DNA of 64,000 nucleotides, from the NCBI GenBank assembly GCA_963932465.1, contig OZ010791.1, positions 318,242,283 through 318,306,282 on the forward strand. Direction: 5' to 3'. The stretch comes from Maratus speciosus (Eukaryota; Arthropoda; Arachnida; Araneae; Salticidae). Below the pieces are notes generated by a model. That model was not told the origin of the DNA. It ran no database searches and saw only the letters and a program-made list of their open reading frames with translations. Positions within the stretch are counted from its first letter, which is position 1; the number at the start of each line of letters is the position of its first letter. Of the stretch, positions 34,116-46,089 are shown in pieces. Made by a program: the position numbers and the translations under genes.

Positions 34116-34530
34116 TAAGCTGACGTAATTTTTACCAAGCTGTTCTTTCTCTTTTAAGTATTCACGTGAAAATACTTTTGTTAGAAATGAAATATTATTT
34201 GCGCTTTCCTAACAAAAATAGTTGAAAAGATCCTCTCAAAATATCAAATAAATGTCTAGCGCAATTTCTAAATTTAAACTTTTTTGCAATATTATTTTGT
34301 GTTCATTTTATGTAATAACTATAATGTGACATAAATATGACGTAATTTCTCCTATTTAAGACTTCTAACGCATGTTAATGAATTTATTATTATACAATAT
34401 CCTTTCTCTTTTAAAATTCACGTGTATACTTTTTATGACGTAATTTTTAATAAGTTCCTGCTTTTTGTACATAATTATTTAATTCTAATTCCAAATTATT
34501 TTTTCTGTTTATAATAGTCACGTGTAAATA
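34116..34530. repeat. Three degenerate units pairing TGACGTAA with CACGTG
   Basis: TGACGTAA occurs at 34121, 34338 and 34436, each followed by a pyrimidine-rich TTTCTCTTTTAA-like stretch and then CACGTG at 34163, 34419 and 34519. Units 2 and 3 are spaced about 98-100 bp and share the tail CACGTGTA. These are consensus forms of CRE/bZIP and E-box/bHLH sites, so the array could be a regulatory cluster or a decayed tandem repeat. Confidence 0.5.
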
Positions 34531-37043
34531 AATTTTTAATCTGAAGCAAACATTATTGTTTGCGCAGTTTATACATTTGGCAACAGTATAAATTAATACC
34601 ATTTTCTAAAATAATGTAAAAAGTATCTCTAGAAATGCTGAAAATTTGAATTTAAAATAGAAATAAAACCTCTAAAAATGAGTCAAAATAAAAAAATTAA
34701 TACAATCTGCACTCCGGCAAATTCTAACGCATAAAGTGATCTAAAAATGATTACACTGCTATGTATAGTTTTTGCTGCTATAAAACTGTTTTAGTGGAAT
34801 GATTTTGTCCAACTTTAGCATTAAATATGTCTTAAAATAATTCTTCGATTTGAAAACTGTCTGCATCAGCGTATTTATCAAACATTTCTGTATAAAACCA
34901 CCGATTTTCATATTTTTGTATGGATTATTTTTCTTAGTATTAATGAAGAAAGACCTCCGGTCACAAAAAATTCAAAACCGGCGGCGGCGGCGGTGTCAGC
35001 GGTAGTTTTTTTTTAGAATAGAGAGAAAAGAAAAATAAATTTTAAAAATAAAACGTCAAGTTTTAAGTTTAATTTAAATTTCATCCTCCTGAGACAATAC
35101 ACCAGAAAGCGCAATTTATTGCTTAACATATATTTCAGTGAAAGTTCAATGCAACTACATTAAATATTTTAAATACTAAAGATCATATATAAAGAGTGAT
35201 GGAACAGTTGCGCGATTGACACCTCTAAATTTTGATAATGGTCGTCGGCTTAAAAAATCGCAGAAATTCTGTCCTGAAATAATACGAAGAATACAATTAA
35301 CATTTAGCGGTATCAATTGATTATCTGGTACTACACTGTTCCTTAACTGTATATAAATCATATACACTATTAAGTGTATACTTTTTTATAAAATATAAAA
35401 CTTAATCGTACTTCTAATGCTTGCTATTTATAATCAATATAAAACTTCGTTTTTTACTATTCTATCAAATTTCAAATAAACATTATCAAGCGTATAACAG
35501 AATTTCTTAATGCAAGTGTAAGAAAATAATATTCCATGAAAAAAAATGACAGGCGCTTAAAATGTTAATTTTGCATGACTGTCTGGTGAACATGTTTGTT
35601 AAACAGCAACTGATGAGAACTGATATCATGGAGAACTGATTGACATGGAGATTTTCATGGAGAACTGATAGCATCTGAAAGTTCGATTTTTTCTAATAAT
35701 ACAGTGATGATAATTTTGAATAATACAATTTAAAATTTTCTTCGTAACGTTTCCGAAAATTACAGTCAGCAAAAAAGAGTTGTTTCAGATATGCTTCTTA
35801 AAATCTGAAATTAATTCTTTTTTAAAGTTTCTGAATGGAAATGGAATGATTTTGGCATAGCTGTAACTATGAAGCGGTTATAATATATTTTCGTAAACTG
35901 TTTTGATAGATATATGGACATTTCTCATTTTTCAGAGTTTGACCATGGTACCAATATTTACAGAAGCAAATTTTAAATGATCTAAAAACGCAAGGATTTG
36001 TCTGAGCGGATGGAATTCTTGTGTTAAAATTACAAGCAATTTAAGCATTTTAGCATTTTAATCATCCAGTATAATATTATAAAAAAATTACACCCACATT
36101 TTTTTAAATTTATTTTTAGAAATGAAAGCACAATACAAAAATACCTAATCCCCATCTATCCAATTAAAGATAAATTAAATATGTATTATTGAAAATGAAT
36201 TAAAGGTATACATATTTGAAATTTAGAAATTAAATATAAATAAAATTATAATCTTCTTTAATGATGCCATGAATGATTTAATATTCGTTCTAAGATATTT
36301 TTCATCCTTATAAACCAAGCACTGAATGGTTTTAGCGAATAAAAAGAAAAAAATATCGCAACCACTTAACACCCATATATTTATATTAACAGTACTCTCA
36401 TTTATCTGAAAGATTCGCACTATCCCAATTATGCACCAAGAGCAGAAACGAAACCAGGAAAAATGAGAAAAGCAACTACTCATGAAACTGTTCGAATTAC
36501 TTTCCTATTTATCCTGTTTGAAAACATTTATCTTGCAATTCCAGGAACAGGAAATATGTTATTCTTTTTAGCCAATCTTTTCCTACATTTACAGGCTGGT
36601 TCTTTTTTTATTCACTTCTCTGTATGGGGAAAAATGTTCTATAAACATGTATCACTATGTAACTTTCAGTATATAAATAGAGAAAAAATGTAAAAAAAAG
36701 AAAACGAAAAAAATTGCATTATTTTTTTTATTTTACGCATGTAACAGTGTTATATTTATATTCTGAAGCAAATGGGAAAATGCAAAAAAAAAAAAAAGAA
36801 GCTTCATTTTAAATTTTATTTTTAGTAATATAGGAATTTGATTTATCTATGAATACATTAACTATTACGTATATAAACTTCATGTATCTTCAAAACATGC
36901 TTTAAAAATCGTATGTTAATGAATAAATTATTTTAAAAGATTACAATTATAATTTTACTCTTATAAAAGTGTATTTTGTAAAATGTATCAATCGCAAATA
37001 CACAAATTATGTTTTATCCAGCAAAAATAATTTATAAATACAA

Positions 37044-37086
<43 letters not shown>

Positions 37087-37521
37087 AAGCTAGAAATTTA
37101 CATTTGTATAGTTACACACATATATATAAAATACATGCATATTTATTAAATATGCATGTATATTCGTGTATATCTTAAATTGTTTTAATGAATCAATTTA
37201 CTGAAATATGAAAGTTCTTCCTATTCAGTAATATGATAAAGAAAATTCATTTTTAAATAATTTTTAACAATTATAACAACATCTGTAATGTCAGCATTAC
37301 TCGTATTTTATTACTTGATATCGACATTTCTAAGTTTTAAAAAACGAAATACAATCAATCTTTATGCACAGACAATTTTTCCAACAATTGTGGAATATTC
37401 TATCGAAACTTCGTGATAAGGTGAAAAAAGACACGTTAATAAACAATTAAGGAATCGCATAACATATCTTAAAACAAATTCCGTCAATTACAATACAAAG
37501 TCGGTTAGGTATCCGTTTTTT
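34531..37521. other. AT-rich stretch with GGC and AAAT microsatellites
   Basis: No gene recognised. A (GGC)n tract lies at about 34978-34992 and an (AAAT)n tract at 37042-37087. Open frames at 36223-36483 and 36463-36693 overlap on opposite strands, are hydrophobic and low-complexity, and match no family I know. Confidence 0.5.
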
Positions 37522-38756
37522 TACTTTCTTCTATCTTTACAAGAAGAAAGTATTGGATTCATGAAAATTTTCGACTTTCGGTTTTCGACGGATTTACACG
37601 TTTTAGGGGTCAGAGATTCCAAAAAACATGTTTTTACAAAATGTCTGTCTGTGACTCTGTGAGTCTGTCTGTCTGTCTGTGTCTGTCTGTCTGTGTGTAT
37701 GTGACACAAATTTTGTGGGCGCTCTATCTCAAGAACTAATGCACGGAATTTAATAAAAATTTATATTAAGTTAGTCCCTAATACATATTGATGCTGATTA
37801 GTTTTTGGTGTAAATCGTTCAACAGGTGGCGCTGCTATGCTGCATTTCCCGCGATTTCTGCACTATCTCTATCTCAATAACTAATGAACGGATTTTCATC
37901 AAACTTCAGATTTAGTTAATCCTTGATATGAATTGGTGCTGGTAACGTTTTGGTGCAAATCGCCCAACAGATGGCGCTGCTATGCTGCATTTTGCAGCAT
38001 TTACACGATTTTCGTAATAGCTCTATCTCAAGAAATAATGCACGGATTTTCATCACACTTCAGATTCTGTTAGTGCTTGACATGAGTTGACGTTTTGCAC
38101 CTTGTGGTGTAAATCGCTCAACAGGTGGCGCGGCTATGCTGCATTTTTTGTGATTTCCGCGATAGCTCTATCTCAAGAACTAATGCTTGGGTTTTCAACA
38201 AACTTCAGATTCAGGTATACCAGTATATGAATTAGTGCTGTTTATGTTTTGCTGTAAATCACTCAACAGGTGGCGCTGCTATGCTGCATTTTCCTCGATT
38301 TCAACAATAGCTCAATGTTCAGAACTAATGCACGGATTTTTATCAAACTTCAGATTCAGTTAATCCTTGACATGAAATGATGTTTTGTACCTTTTGGTGT
38401 AAATCGCTCAACAGGTGGCGCTGCTGTGCTGCATTTTTTGTGATTTCCACAGTAGCTCTAGCTCCAGAACTAAAACGCGGATTTTCATCAAACTTCAGAT
38501 TCAGGTATACCTTAATATGAATTAGCGCTGTTTGTGTTTTGGTGCAAATCGCTCAACAGGTGGCGTTGCTATGCTGCATTTTTTAGAATTTCCCCTACAG
38601 CTCTATCTCAATAACTAATGCACGAATTTCCATCAAACTTCAAATTCAGGTATACTTTCATATGAATAAATTGATGTAATTTCTTTTATTATTTAAATGA
38701 TTTAATTGACGTGATTTATGTAGAAGAAAGTTTTGTGATGGCCACAACATACTAGT
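37522..38756 (-). mobile_element. HINE/Helentron-like minisatellite element, copy 3
   Basis: Same orientation as copy 1. The 3' hairpin and tail start at 37522, the (GTCT)n/GTGT tract lies at 37643-37701, six units follow, and the 5' end ACTAGTATGTTGTGGCC (inverse) closes at 38756. The AGGTGGCGCT landmark lies at 37824, 37969, 38123, 38268, 38413 and 38558; four of five spacings are exactly 145 bp and one is 154. Confidence 0.78.
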
Positions 38757-39203
38757 TTTTATTCAGCTTTGATTATAATTGTACATTTGTACATACACCA
38801 TATAGTATGTTAAATTTAGTTCAACTAAAAAATTCTCAGCACATTTAAAAACTCATCTTCAGTCATTACGGCTACTGGATGAAAACCTACTTCAATGCTT
38901 TGCTGCAGCCATGCATATTATCTACAGATTTTTATGCACACCATATATTAAGCTAAAACTTAATTCAGAGAAGATGATTCTATAAGACTTAATTCAGATA
39001 ATTGCACAATTAAAAAGGTATTTTCAAGAATTTATCCCGTTCTTTCAGTAGCCCTATATATGAATTTATTTATATCCAGACATATCTCATTATACTAAAT
39101 ATAGTTCAGATGGAAAAAGAAAAACACAATTAATTGCAATAGCATAACACAACTCATTCCTCCAAGCACTAATGTGTGCATATTGTTTTGTGCAGACCTT
39201 ATA
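38757..39203. other. AT-rich spacer
   Basis: No feature recognised between the HINE-like copy and the mariner-like element. Confidence 0.5.
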
Positions 39204-39682
39204 CATGGTGATTCATATATATCGAAACAATAGGTTATCTCCTTAAATATTACCCTTAGGCACGTACTTCCAATTGCAAAGTTTCATAGAAAAGGTGCCA
39301 AATTTAATGACACAAGTTGTAACGCCATAGGGGGTCTATTTGAGAAAATACAAATCTAATTTTTTATACTTCCCCCTTTGGGTAAAACTTCCAATTAGGA
39401 ATTTTTCTCTTATTTCTTCTTGAATTAAACAACAACAAAAAATTATCTCGGTATCTGCAAAACTCGCAGAGTTATTAAAATCCAAAATTCGCGACTTATA
39501 CTATTTTCCCATGCCTCTGAGCGACGAATTATTGATTCATTTTGAATGCAAGATAGGGATCATCCACAAACTGTACGTTATTAAATGTTGATTTAAGACA
39601 GTGCCTCTCCTTTGGACATAAAATAGCAGAGTATAGATTTTGAGTTAAACCTTCTTTCAAATTATGCTAGAGGCATTTATTA

Positions 39683-40695
39683 TAGGTCTGCACTGGTCGA
39701 AATATCCAGACCTGGGCTCGAGCCGAGCCGTAGAAAAAAAAAGTTCGTCCCGGCCTGGAAAAATGTTTAAATCTTAGCCCGGGTCTAGTCCGGCGTGATT
39801 GAGTTTCTAGAAAACATAGTTTTTTACGTCGATGTGCTTAAAAATTGTTTTGTATGAAAGAGTTCTGTCCAAAAATAGCTTTATAGCTTTATAATAGCTT
39901 ACAGATTTTCTTTTTATATGTTTATGATCTTCATGTTTAAAGAAGCGTCAAAGGCTGTGATATTTATTTTTTTTTAATGAATCTCTATTTGTATGTAAAT
40001 GTTTCACTTGCCATTTAATATCGTTAATCCATAATCTACATATAGGAGACTTTCAAAAATGATGTAGCGTTAACCCTCTGTCTACCAGAAGGGTCCAATG
40101 GACCCGACATGTATATTCAAAATATCTATTCAAACCAGAAATTTCTTCAAAACAAACTAAATGTATAAATCAGACAATAATAAGTTAAATAAACAAATTA
40201 AATAGTTTTAAGTAAAAATTCTGCTGTAGAATGTTTTTATAAAACTTGAGTAAAATTTCCGGTAGTTCTAGGGTTAAATATTCTAAGACGGAATCACACA
40301 GATAAGAAAAAAAATCCTTATAGCCCATTTCCCATCTTAGGAGTTGCAAATGTATTCTATTCTTTTCTCAAGTATTATTATATTCATTTTGCATGGATCA
40401 AAAAATAATTACGTTTTAGACAGGATTCCGTAATAGGCAGGTTCTTTTTTACTTGTTTACTGTATTTTTTTTTCGTTTAAATGTACTATCATTTAAAAAC
40501 GATTTTTAAAGTTTAATTGTAGATGGTAATATGCGTTAATTATAATGGCAATTTAAAAATATATGCATTTTTGTAAATTTGTTGTGTTGAGCCAAACTTT
40601 ACTGATTTTTGCACGGATTAGGTGAGTCAGATAGAATGATTTTAATACGGGTTGAGTGAAGACCGGGACTGAAAATTTCGCCCAATGCAGACCTA
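39683..40695. mobile_element. hAT-like element nested in the mariner-like element
   Basis: The ends TAGGTCTGCACTGGTCGAAAT-type and its inverse (ATTTCGCCCAATGCAGACCTA) agree in all but a few positions over about 20 bp. Subterminal GC-rich blocks with CCCGG/GGCCTGG follow on both sides, and further such blocks continue beyond the right end to about 40770. No 8-bp target duplication was found, so the exact borders and the superfamily are uncertain. Confidence 0.55.
40074..40273. mobile_element. 200-bp TTAA-flanked MITE, second copy
   Basis: Flanked by TTAA (40070-40073, 40274-40277). It is the reverse complement of the copy at 7863-8062, the same length and highly similar, with CCCTCTGTCTACCAG at one end, CCGGTAGTTCTAGGG at the other and the same one-sided palindrome GGGTCCAATGGACCC. 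It is nested in the hAT-like element, making three insertion levels here. Confidence 0.92.
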
Positions 40696-41937
40696 GGAAG
40701 AAAGGAAGCCAGTCCCGGTTCGGTATGAAAAATACATTAGGCCCGGTTGAGACTGGTCCGTCCCCAGAATACAGACTTTTTTTAACCGCTCGCCGAGACG
40801 ATATAAAACCTGAAGTTGCGAGGGTTAAATATATGAAAACACTCTTATTCGATATGTTAGAAAAAACCTTGTTTCAAATAGTACTGAAAGAAGGTTTGAA
40901 AGGGCAAATGTTAAACTGAATCGGGAGTTTAAGCTACATGAAACAGTCACATAATCACCTGCAATTTTTAAAAAAGCATTTAAATATTTTATTAGGAACC
41001 AACCTTTGTTTAAAACTTTAAATGCTTTTTAAATTATTAATTCAAATTGTTACTAAGAATTAATTTGAATTTATTAATTTAAATACATAAATAAAATTAA
41101 AGTAAATTTAATTTAAATTATTAATTTACATTTTTAAGCCAAGAATTGTTAAAAAAATGAGTGCAAACACGGAACATGACCTTTTTGATTCTTTTACATT
41201 AATTTTGTTTCGACAAATTTGAAAATATATTTATTTTTGAAAATATGATTTAAAAAAAAATAAGTTACATCCTTTTTTTTAAATTTGTTTTTTTTTTCAA
41301 TATTTTTAATATTAATATTTTAAAAAATCCTGAAACAAAATTAAAATTATGTTTTCCTCTTTAATTAGATGAAAAAAAGTTTGAAATTCGACGATAATAT
41401 TTCGAGTTATAACGATTTTAAATTACCCCAATTAAAAAAAAATATATTAATTAAAAAAAATTTAAACTTTCTAAGAAATTTTAGGATGTGATTTTATTTG
41501 CAAATTATATAGTTAATCATCACAAAAAACAGAAAAATCTAATTCTAACTCAATAAATATATTTTTTACATGTACCCTGGAACTTTTAAAGTAACATTGT
41601 TTCTTGAATAACACGTATTTCAATTTATGTCTAATTCCTTAAAACCTGACGATTATTTAAACAGGCATAACTCCATGAGTTTTGCAGATATGGAGATGGA
41701 ACTCTTTGTGTTTATTTCAGGAATGGATAAGAAAAAAATTCCTAACTGGAAATTTTACCCTACGGGGGACATAAAAAATTTAATTTTCGTATTTTCTCAA
41801 ATAGACCTCCTATTGAGTTGTAACTTATCTCATCAAATTTTCCACCTTTTTATGAAACTTTGCAATTGGAAGTATGTGCCTAAGGACATTAAATAAGGAG
41901 ATAGCCAATTGTTTCGATATTTATGAATCACCCTTTA

Positions 41938-43514
41938 TAAGCTATAAAATTAAGACCACCACATAATATAGAAAAAATAAGTAATTTTAAAACAACTGAG
42001 TGCGTAATTCTGTTAGTAATCAGTCATTGTGAATACTGTAACCGAATTTATTTTCAGTGTCCCTCTTCTAAACGAGCAATAAATACTATGCACTACATGT
42101 TCAACAATAAAACACTTGAGTGCATTTCAGTAATGCATATAGATTTCCTTATCTTTGTAATAATGCGACATTGTTAAAATACACTGCGAACGATTTTTCC
42201 TAATAGATCGTAATATAACGGAATTATTTTGTATGATCCTGTAAATGAATGATAAATTCTATTTGTATTCTACCGATCGTATATTTTAGTACATATCAGT
42301 AATGTATATAAATTTTATGATGATTTATATAATCTAACGTCATTAAAATATGCTGCAGGCGATTTACTCCTACAAACAAAAATATAACGCGGAATTACTT
42401 TCAATTTCCCTCTAAACAATAAATGCTAAATATCCAAAAGTGAACGTGATATTGTAAATCTCAATAGCATTTATATTCATTACATGGTTCTCAAAGTACA
42501 TTTACGAGAATTTAGAACAAGCAGATAGACAAACTTTAGTCATCAGCATTTTTCGATTAATTTAAAAATTATAAAATGCTAATTCACATTCCACTTAGTA
42601 AATTATTAAATTTATAAACTTCGTACTGCCATCCTCTAATTACTCCGTTTTTCATTTTTGTTGGTGTAAAAGAGACATGTCTCTTATTTCTCCAGCATAA
42701 CCTTAAATACATAGTATACGGCACTGAAAAATATCATTTATAAAAATATTTTAATAAATTATAGATTTTTTAAAGTGGAAGGTGTCAACACGTCCACTAT
42801 TAATTAGCTACCAAAATATGCTATGCACGCAGAAAACTGAAATGATGATTTTAAAAAAAGAATAGACAAAGTGATTTTAAGCTGACATCAAATATTCGAG
42901 TTCTGTTATACATGGTAAAACTTAAGTAATCTATTCGTTTTTTTATATATATACTATTACATCTATATATAATCTATATATAAATAAAAGTTAGGCTTTT
43001 AAAACACGAGTCCTAATATATAACAGAAAAAATGAATGTAGACTAGCATATGCCACAGTGGGGGAAATGTCAATCATGAGTAACAGTACATTGAGTACAA
43101 TTTTGTTGATTTAGTATATTTTCAGATGCCTATAAATACATATAAATACATATATGTTCGATTTCCCTAAGTTTGGCCTAAGCTAAAGCATAAGTGCAAT
43201 CTGTTCCGGAAATCCCCAAAAACATTAATAGAAGTTTAAATAATCTAAATTCTATGAAGATAAGCAAAGGAGAATTTCGAAAACTGACAGGTGCAACATT
43301 GGAGTTTGGTAAGTTAGAGACTAAATCATCGTTACGAACGGACGATGATAAAATGATGAGAAAATGTCAACATGTATTTTTCGAGGAAGGGAGTTTTCAA
43401 TTTATTATATTACCGAAATTTATGACTCCAACAGTAATCATTTAAGGAAATGCGAAAACAATATCTTGAGATGTCTGATGAGCAGTGTGGACTATGTGTT
43501 TCAATAAGTAACTA
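41938..43514. other. AT-rich non-coding stretch
   Basis: No gene recognised. A (TA)-rich tract lies at 42945-42985. The frame 43194-43445 (plus, 83 codons) is less biased than most but matches nothing I know. The sequence CACAGTGGGGGAAATG at 43054 resembles a Tigger-type end, but no partner was found. Confidence 0.4.
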
Positions 43515-43516
43515 TA

Positions 43517-44261
43517 CAGGGTGTCTCAAACATATAAAGACAAATTTTTACAGCATGTCGGCACATCATAAGTTTTGACAATTGCATAGCAATCCACGAC
43601 CGACAACTTCATCGGAAACTGATATCAGAGCTACAAGAAATAAAGAAACAGAAGATGGGAACGCAAAACATCACGTTGAAATCACATGCTGCGTCTCATA
43701 TTTTCTGGCACAGGGTGAAGTAGACCTGGTAGTACCTGTTCAAAAAAGATGAGATAATATGTTGATGTCAGAGGTGATGACAACAGGTAAGGTTCGACTA
43801 AGAAATCGTAACACTTTCTACGACATTTAACATAGTCTGTTGCATGGAGGTTCGTAAAAGTCACACATAACCTGGCATCATTATGCCTACTACTACTTAA
43901 TGATCCATACTCACAGAAATTGTGATGCACACTCTAAAAATATCTGACAGTCCGGTACATCTCTATGTGGGAACCGTTCTCGATACTATACTTTAGCTGC
44001 TCGTGCATTTCCATCAACCAATTTGTACACGAAGTGAATGTGTATCAGCTCCCTGTCCGTAAAACATTGCACGGTCTTCTTAAGATGACTACTGCTCGAA
44101 CGTCTGCGATTAAGCAGATATTTCCTCCATAGTATTATAGTGAACGGCACCACCTAGATGCGTACGATGACGTTTCCAGTCATGGGTTGCTATACACTTC
44201 TCAATCCTTATGATGTACCCTACCTCCCTTAGCAATTTCTCACTATTTTTTAGACACCATG
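43517..44261 (-). mobile_element. Tc1/mariner-superfamily element with transposase relic
   Basis: The ends CAGGGTGTCTCAAA and (inverse) CATGGTGTCTAAAAA are flanked by TA (43515-43516, 44262-44263). At 745 bp it is shorter than a full element and contains part of a transposase on the minus strand. It is therefore an internally deleted, non-autonomous copy. Confidence 0.78.
43660..43930 (-). pseudogene. Transposase fragment (DDE, DUF4817-associated type)
   Basis: The minus-strand frame contains LVEPYLLSSPLTSTYYLIFF and EQVLPGLLHPVPENMRRSM, followed by a stop where a Trp is expected and then FQRDV. This is the stretch just ahead of and including the second catalytic Asp of a mariner-related transposase family common in arthropods, often annotated with DUF4817. 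The N-terminal helix-turn-helix and the last catalytic region are missing. Confidence 0.65.
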
Positions 44262-44263
44262 TA

Positions 44264-46087
44264 TATACCGGCGACTTCTTAATGATCGTATAATAAAGTG
44301 ACATCTTTCTTTCATAATTTTTAGGAAAATAATATTTAATTTACCGTTTAAGTGCACCTGGTGAATTACTCATAGTAATTCAAAAACTTTTTTACAATAT
44401 AAATTTATTGAGAACGTTGGAGAAATAATAGACAGGTATAAAAATTTTCAGTGTATATTTACTTGCTTATTGCAGCCTATGCTTAATGTGGATACGCCCT
44501 TATTTTGCTTCATGCAACTAACATCTACTGGCGCATATTAAATTGTTTGACAAATAAAGATACTTTATTGTATAATTCATGAATTTTTTTTTTTAGTTTT
44601 CTGTAACACGAAAATAAAATTTTGTTATTATAATCTCACAAGATATGTTGAAAAAAGTTTGTAATTCTATCTGGAGGATTAACCCTCATTTACTTTAACA
44701 TGGTCCAGAACTAATTCCGTCTGATTTATTGCATGACATAAAAAAGCGCAAATTTTCTAGAATTATTATTCCATATTTAAGCTAAAATCTGAAATTTCAC
44801 GGTCCAAAAAATTTAATGTTTAACGTCATTATTTAATTTATTAAAATAATTTCGAAATTCGAAAACACACACTCTCAGAGTTTCATAGTGAATCTTTAAA
44901 AAATAAAACTTCAATATCAATCTGGGAAAAAATAACACAACATGTTTTAACATCTGCAAATGACAGGAGAAATGAGGTCTGAAGAATTCTCTAAAAATTA
45001 ATAAATATTTCTAAATTTGTAAACGTTTTCTCAAACGCGTTAAAATATTTTAATGAAAGCATTATTCGAGAAATCTTATCAAAAATTGTCAAAAATATTC
45101 ATCTTTTTTTTTATCTTACTTTTAATTACTTTATATTACACGTACGTTCTATAATAAATCTAAACACTTAGATAATTCTCTGTCAAATTATTTTTCAAGA
45201 TTTTTACTTTCATTAAATTACTTTAAAACGACACATTTTTTATTAAATTTTGATGTCCAGTGAATATGCAATTCCATTTTCATTTAAATTCCCCAAAGAC
45301 ATACAAATTAATTAAATAAGCAAATTACAAGTAAATTAATTTGACGATTGAAGGGACTAAATAAAAGTAATATTAACATCTTTCTTCACAATCAAAATTC
45401 AATTAATGTTGAGTAAATATCTGAACAAATTAATTGCAAAATGTTTAATTTCACTGTTAAATTTGTCTTAGGAAATAAATATTTTGACATTAAATTTTTC
45501 TTGTGACTTTAAATAATATTCGTATTTTTATATCAATTTAAAGAAAAAAAACCGTAAACTTTTTGAGTGAAATTTTTTGTAAATGTGTTAAATTAGACAT
45601 GTTTTTCTTCTATTCGCAACGCTTTAGTAATATTTGTCTATATGTGAGTGATATGTTTCTAAAAATACTTAATCATGCATAATAAAAAAAAATATCAGCT
45701 TACACATTAATTACAACTTTTTTATTTACAATTAAAACATATGTTCGTTTACTATTAATTCAATTAAAAAATAAACTATGCTGTAAGTTTTTAAAATACC
45801 ATATTAATTTAAGAAAAATTCAAAGATATTAACAACATCAATATTAATTTACAACATTTATAAATATTTTAGTTATTTAAAGTACAGTGCTATGCTCATC
45901 GTATCAAAACGGTGTGTGCATGAGCAGTGCGCATGACTATTGTGAAATTAATCCATTACTAATTTTTAGGATTTTGGTCTGTTTGGAAAAGCATGTAAAA
46001 TATACCAAGCCACATTATTCGTTTCATCTTAAAAATGCAAGGGTAGTAAATAAAATTGTTTAAAAGTCAGTTACTGGAAATATCAAA
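44264..46087. other. AT-rich non-coding stretch
   Basis: No gene recognised. A segment at 44690-44740 begins TTAACCCTCATTTACTTT, like a piggyBac-type end, but no matching second end was found. Confidence 0.5.
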
Positions 46088-46089
46088 TA

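Larger units (their letters stand above)
39204..41935. mobile_element. Mariner-like element with about 275-bp inverted ends
   Basis: The left end CATGGTGATTCATA and the right end TGAATCACCCTT are flanked by TA (39202-39203, 41936-41937). Inverted similarity continues about 275 bp inward, with paired blocks ATATCGAAACAAT, CTTCCAATTGCAAAGTTTCAT, GGTCTATTTGAGAAAATAC and ATATCTGCAAAACTC. No transposase was recognised. A hAT-like element sits inside it. The plus-strand frame at 41627-41896 is terminal-repeat sequence. Confidence 0.85.

Noticed and set aside
36223..36693. Overlapping 86- and 76-codon frames on opposite strands
   Set aside because: Low-complexity hydrophobic content, no known motif and no splice or promoter context.
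44681..44740. TTAACCCTCATTTACT as a piggyBac-type end
   Set aside because: No inverted partner followed by TTAA was found within reach.
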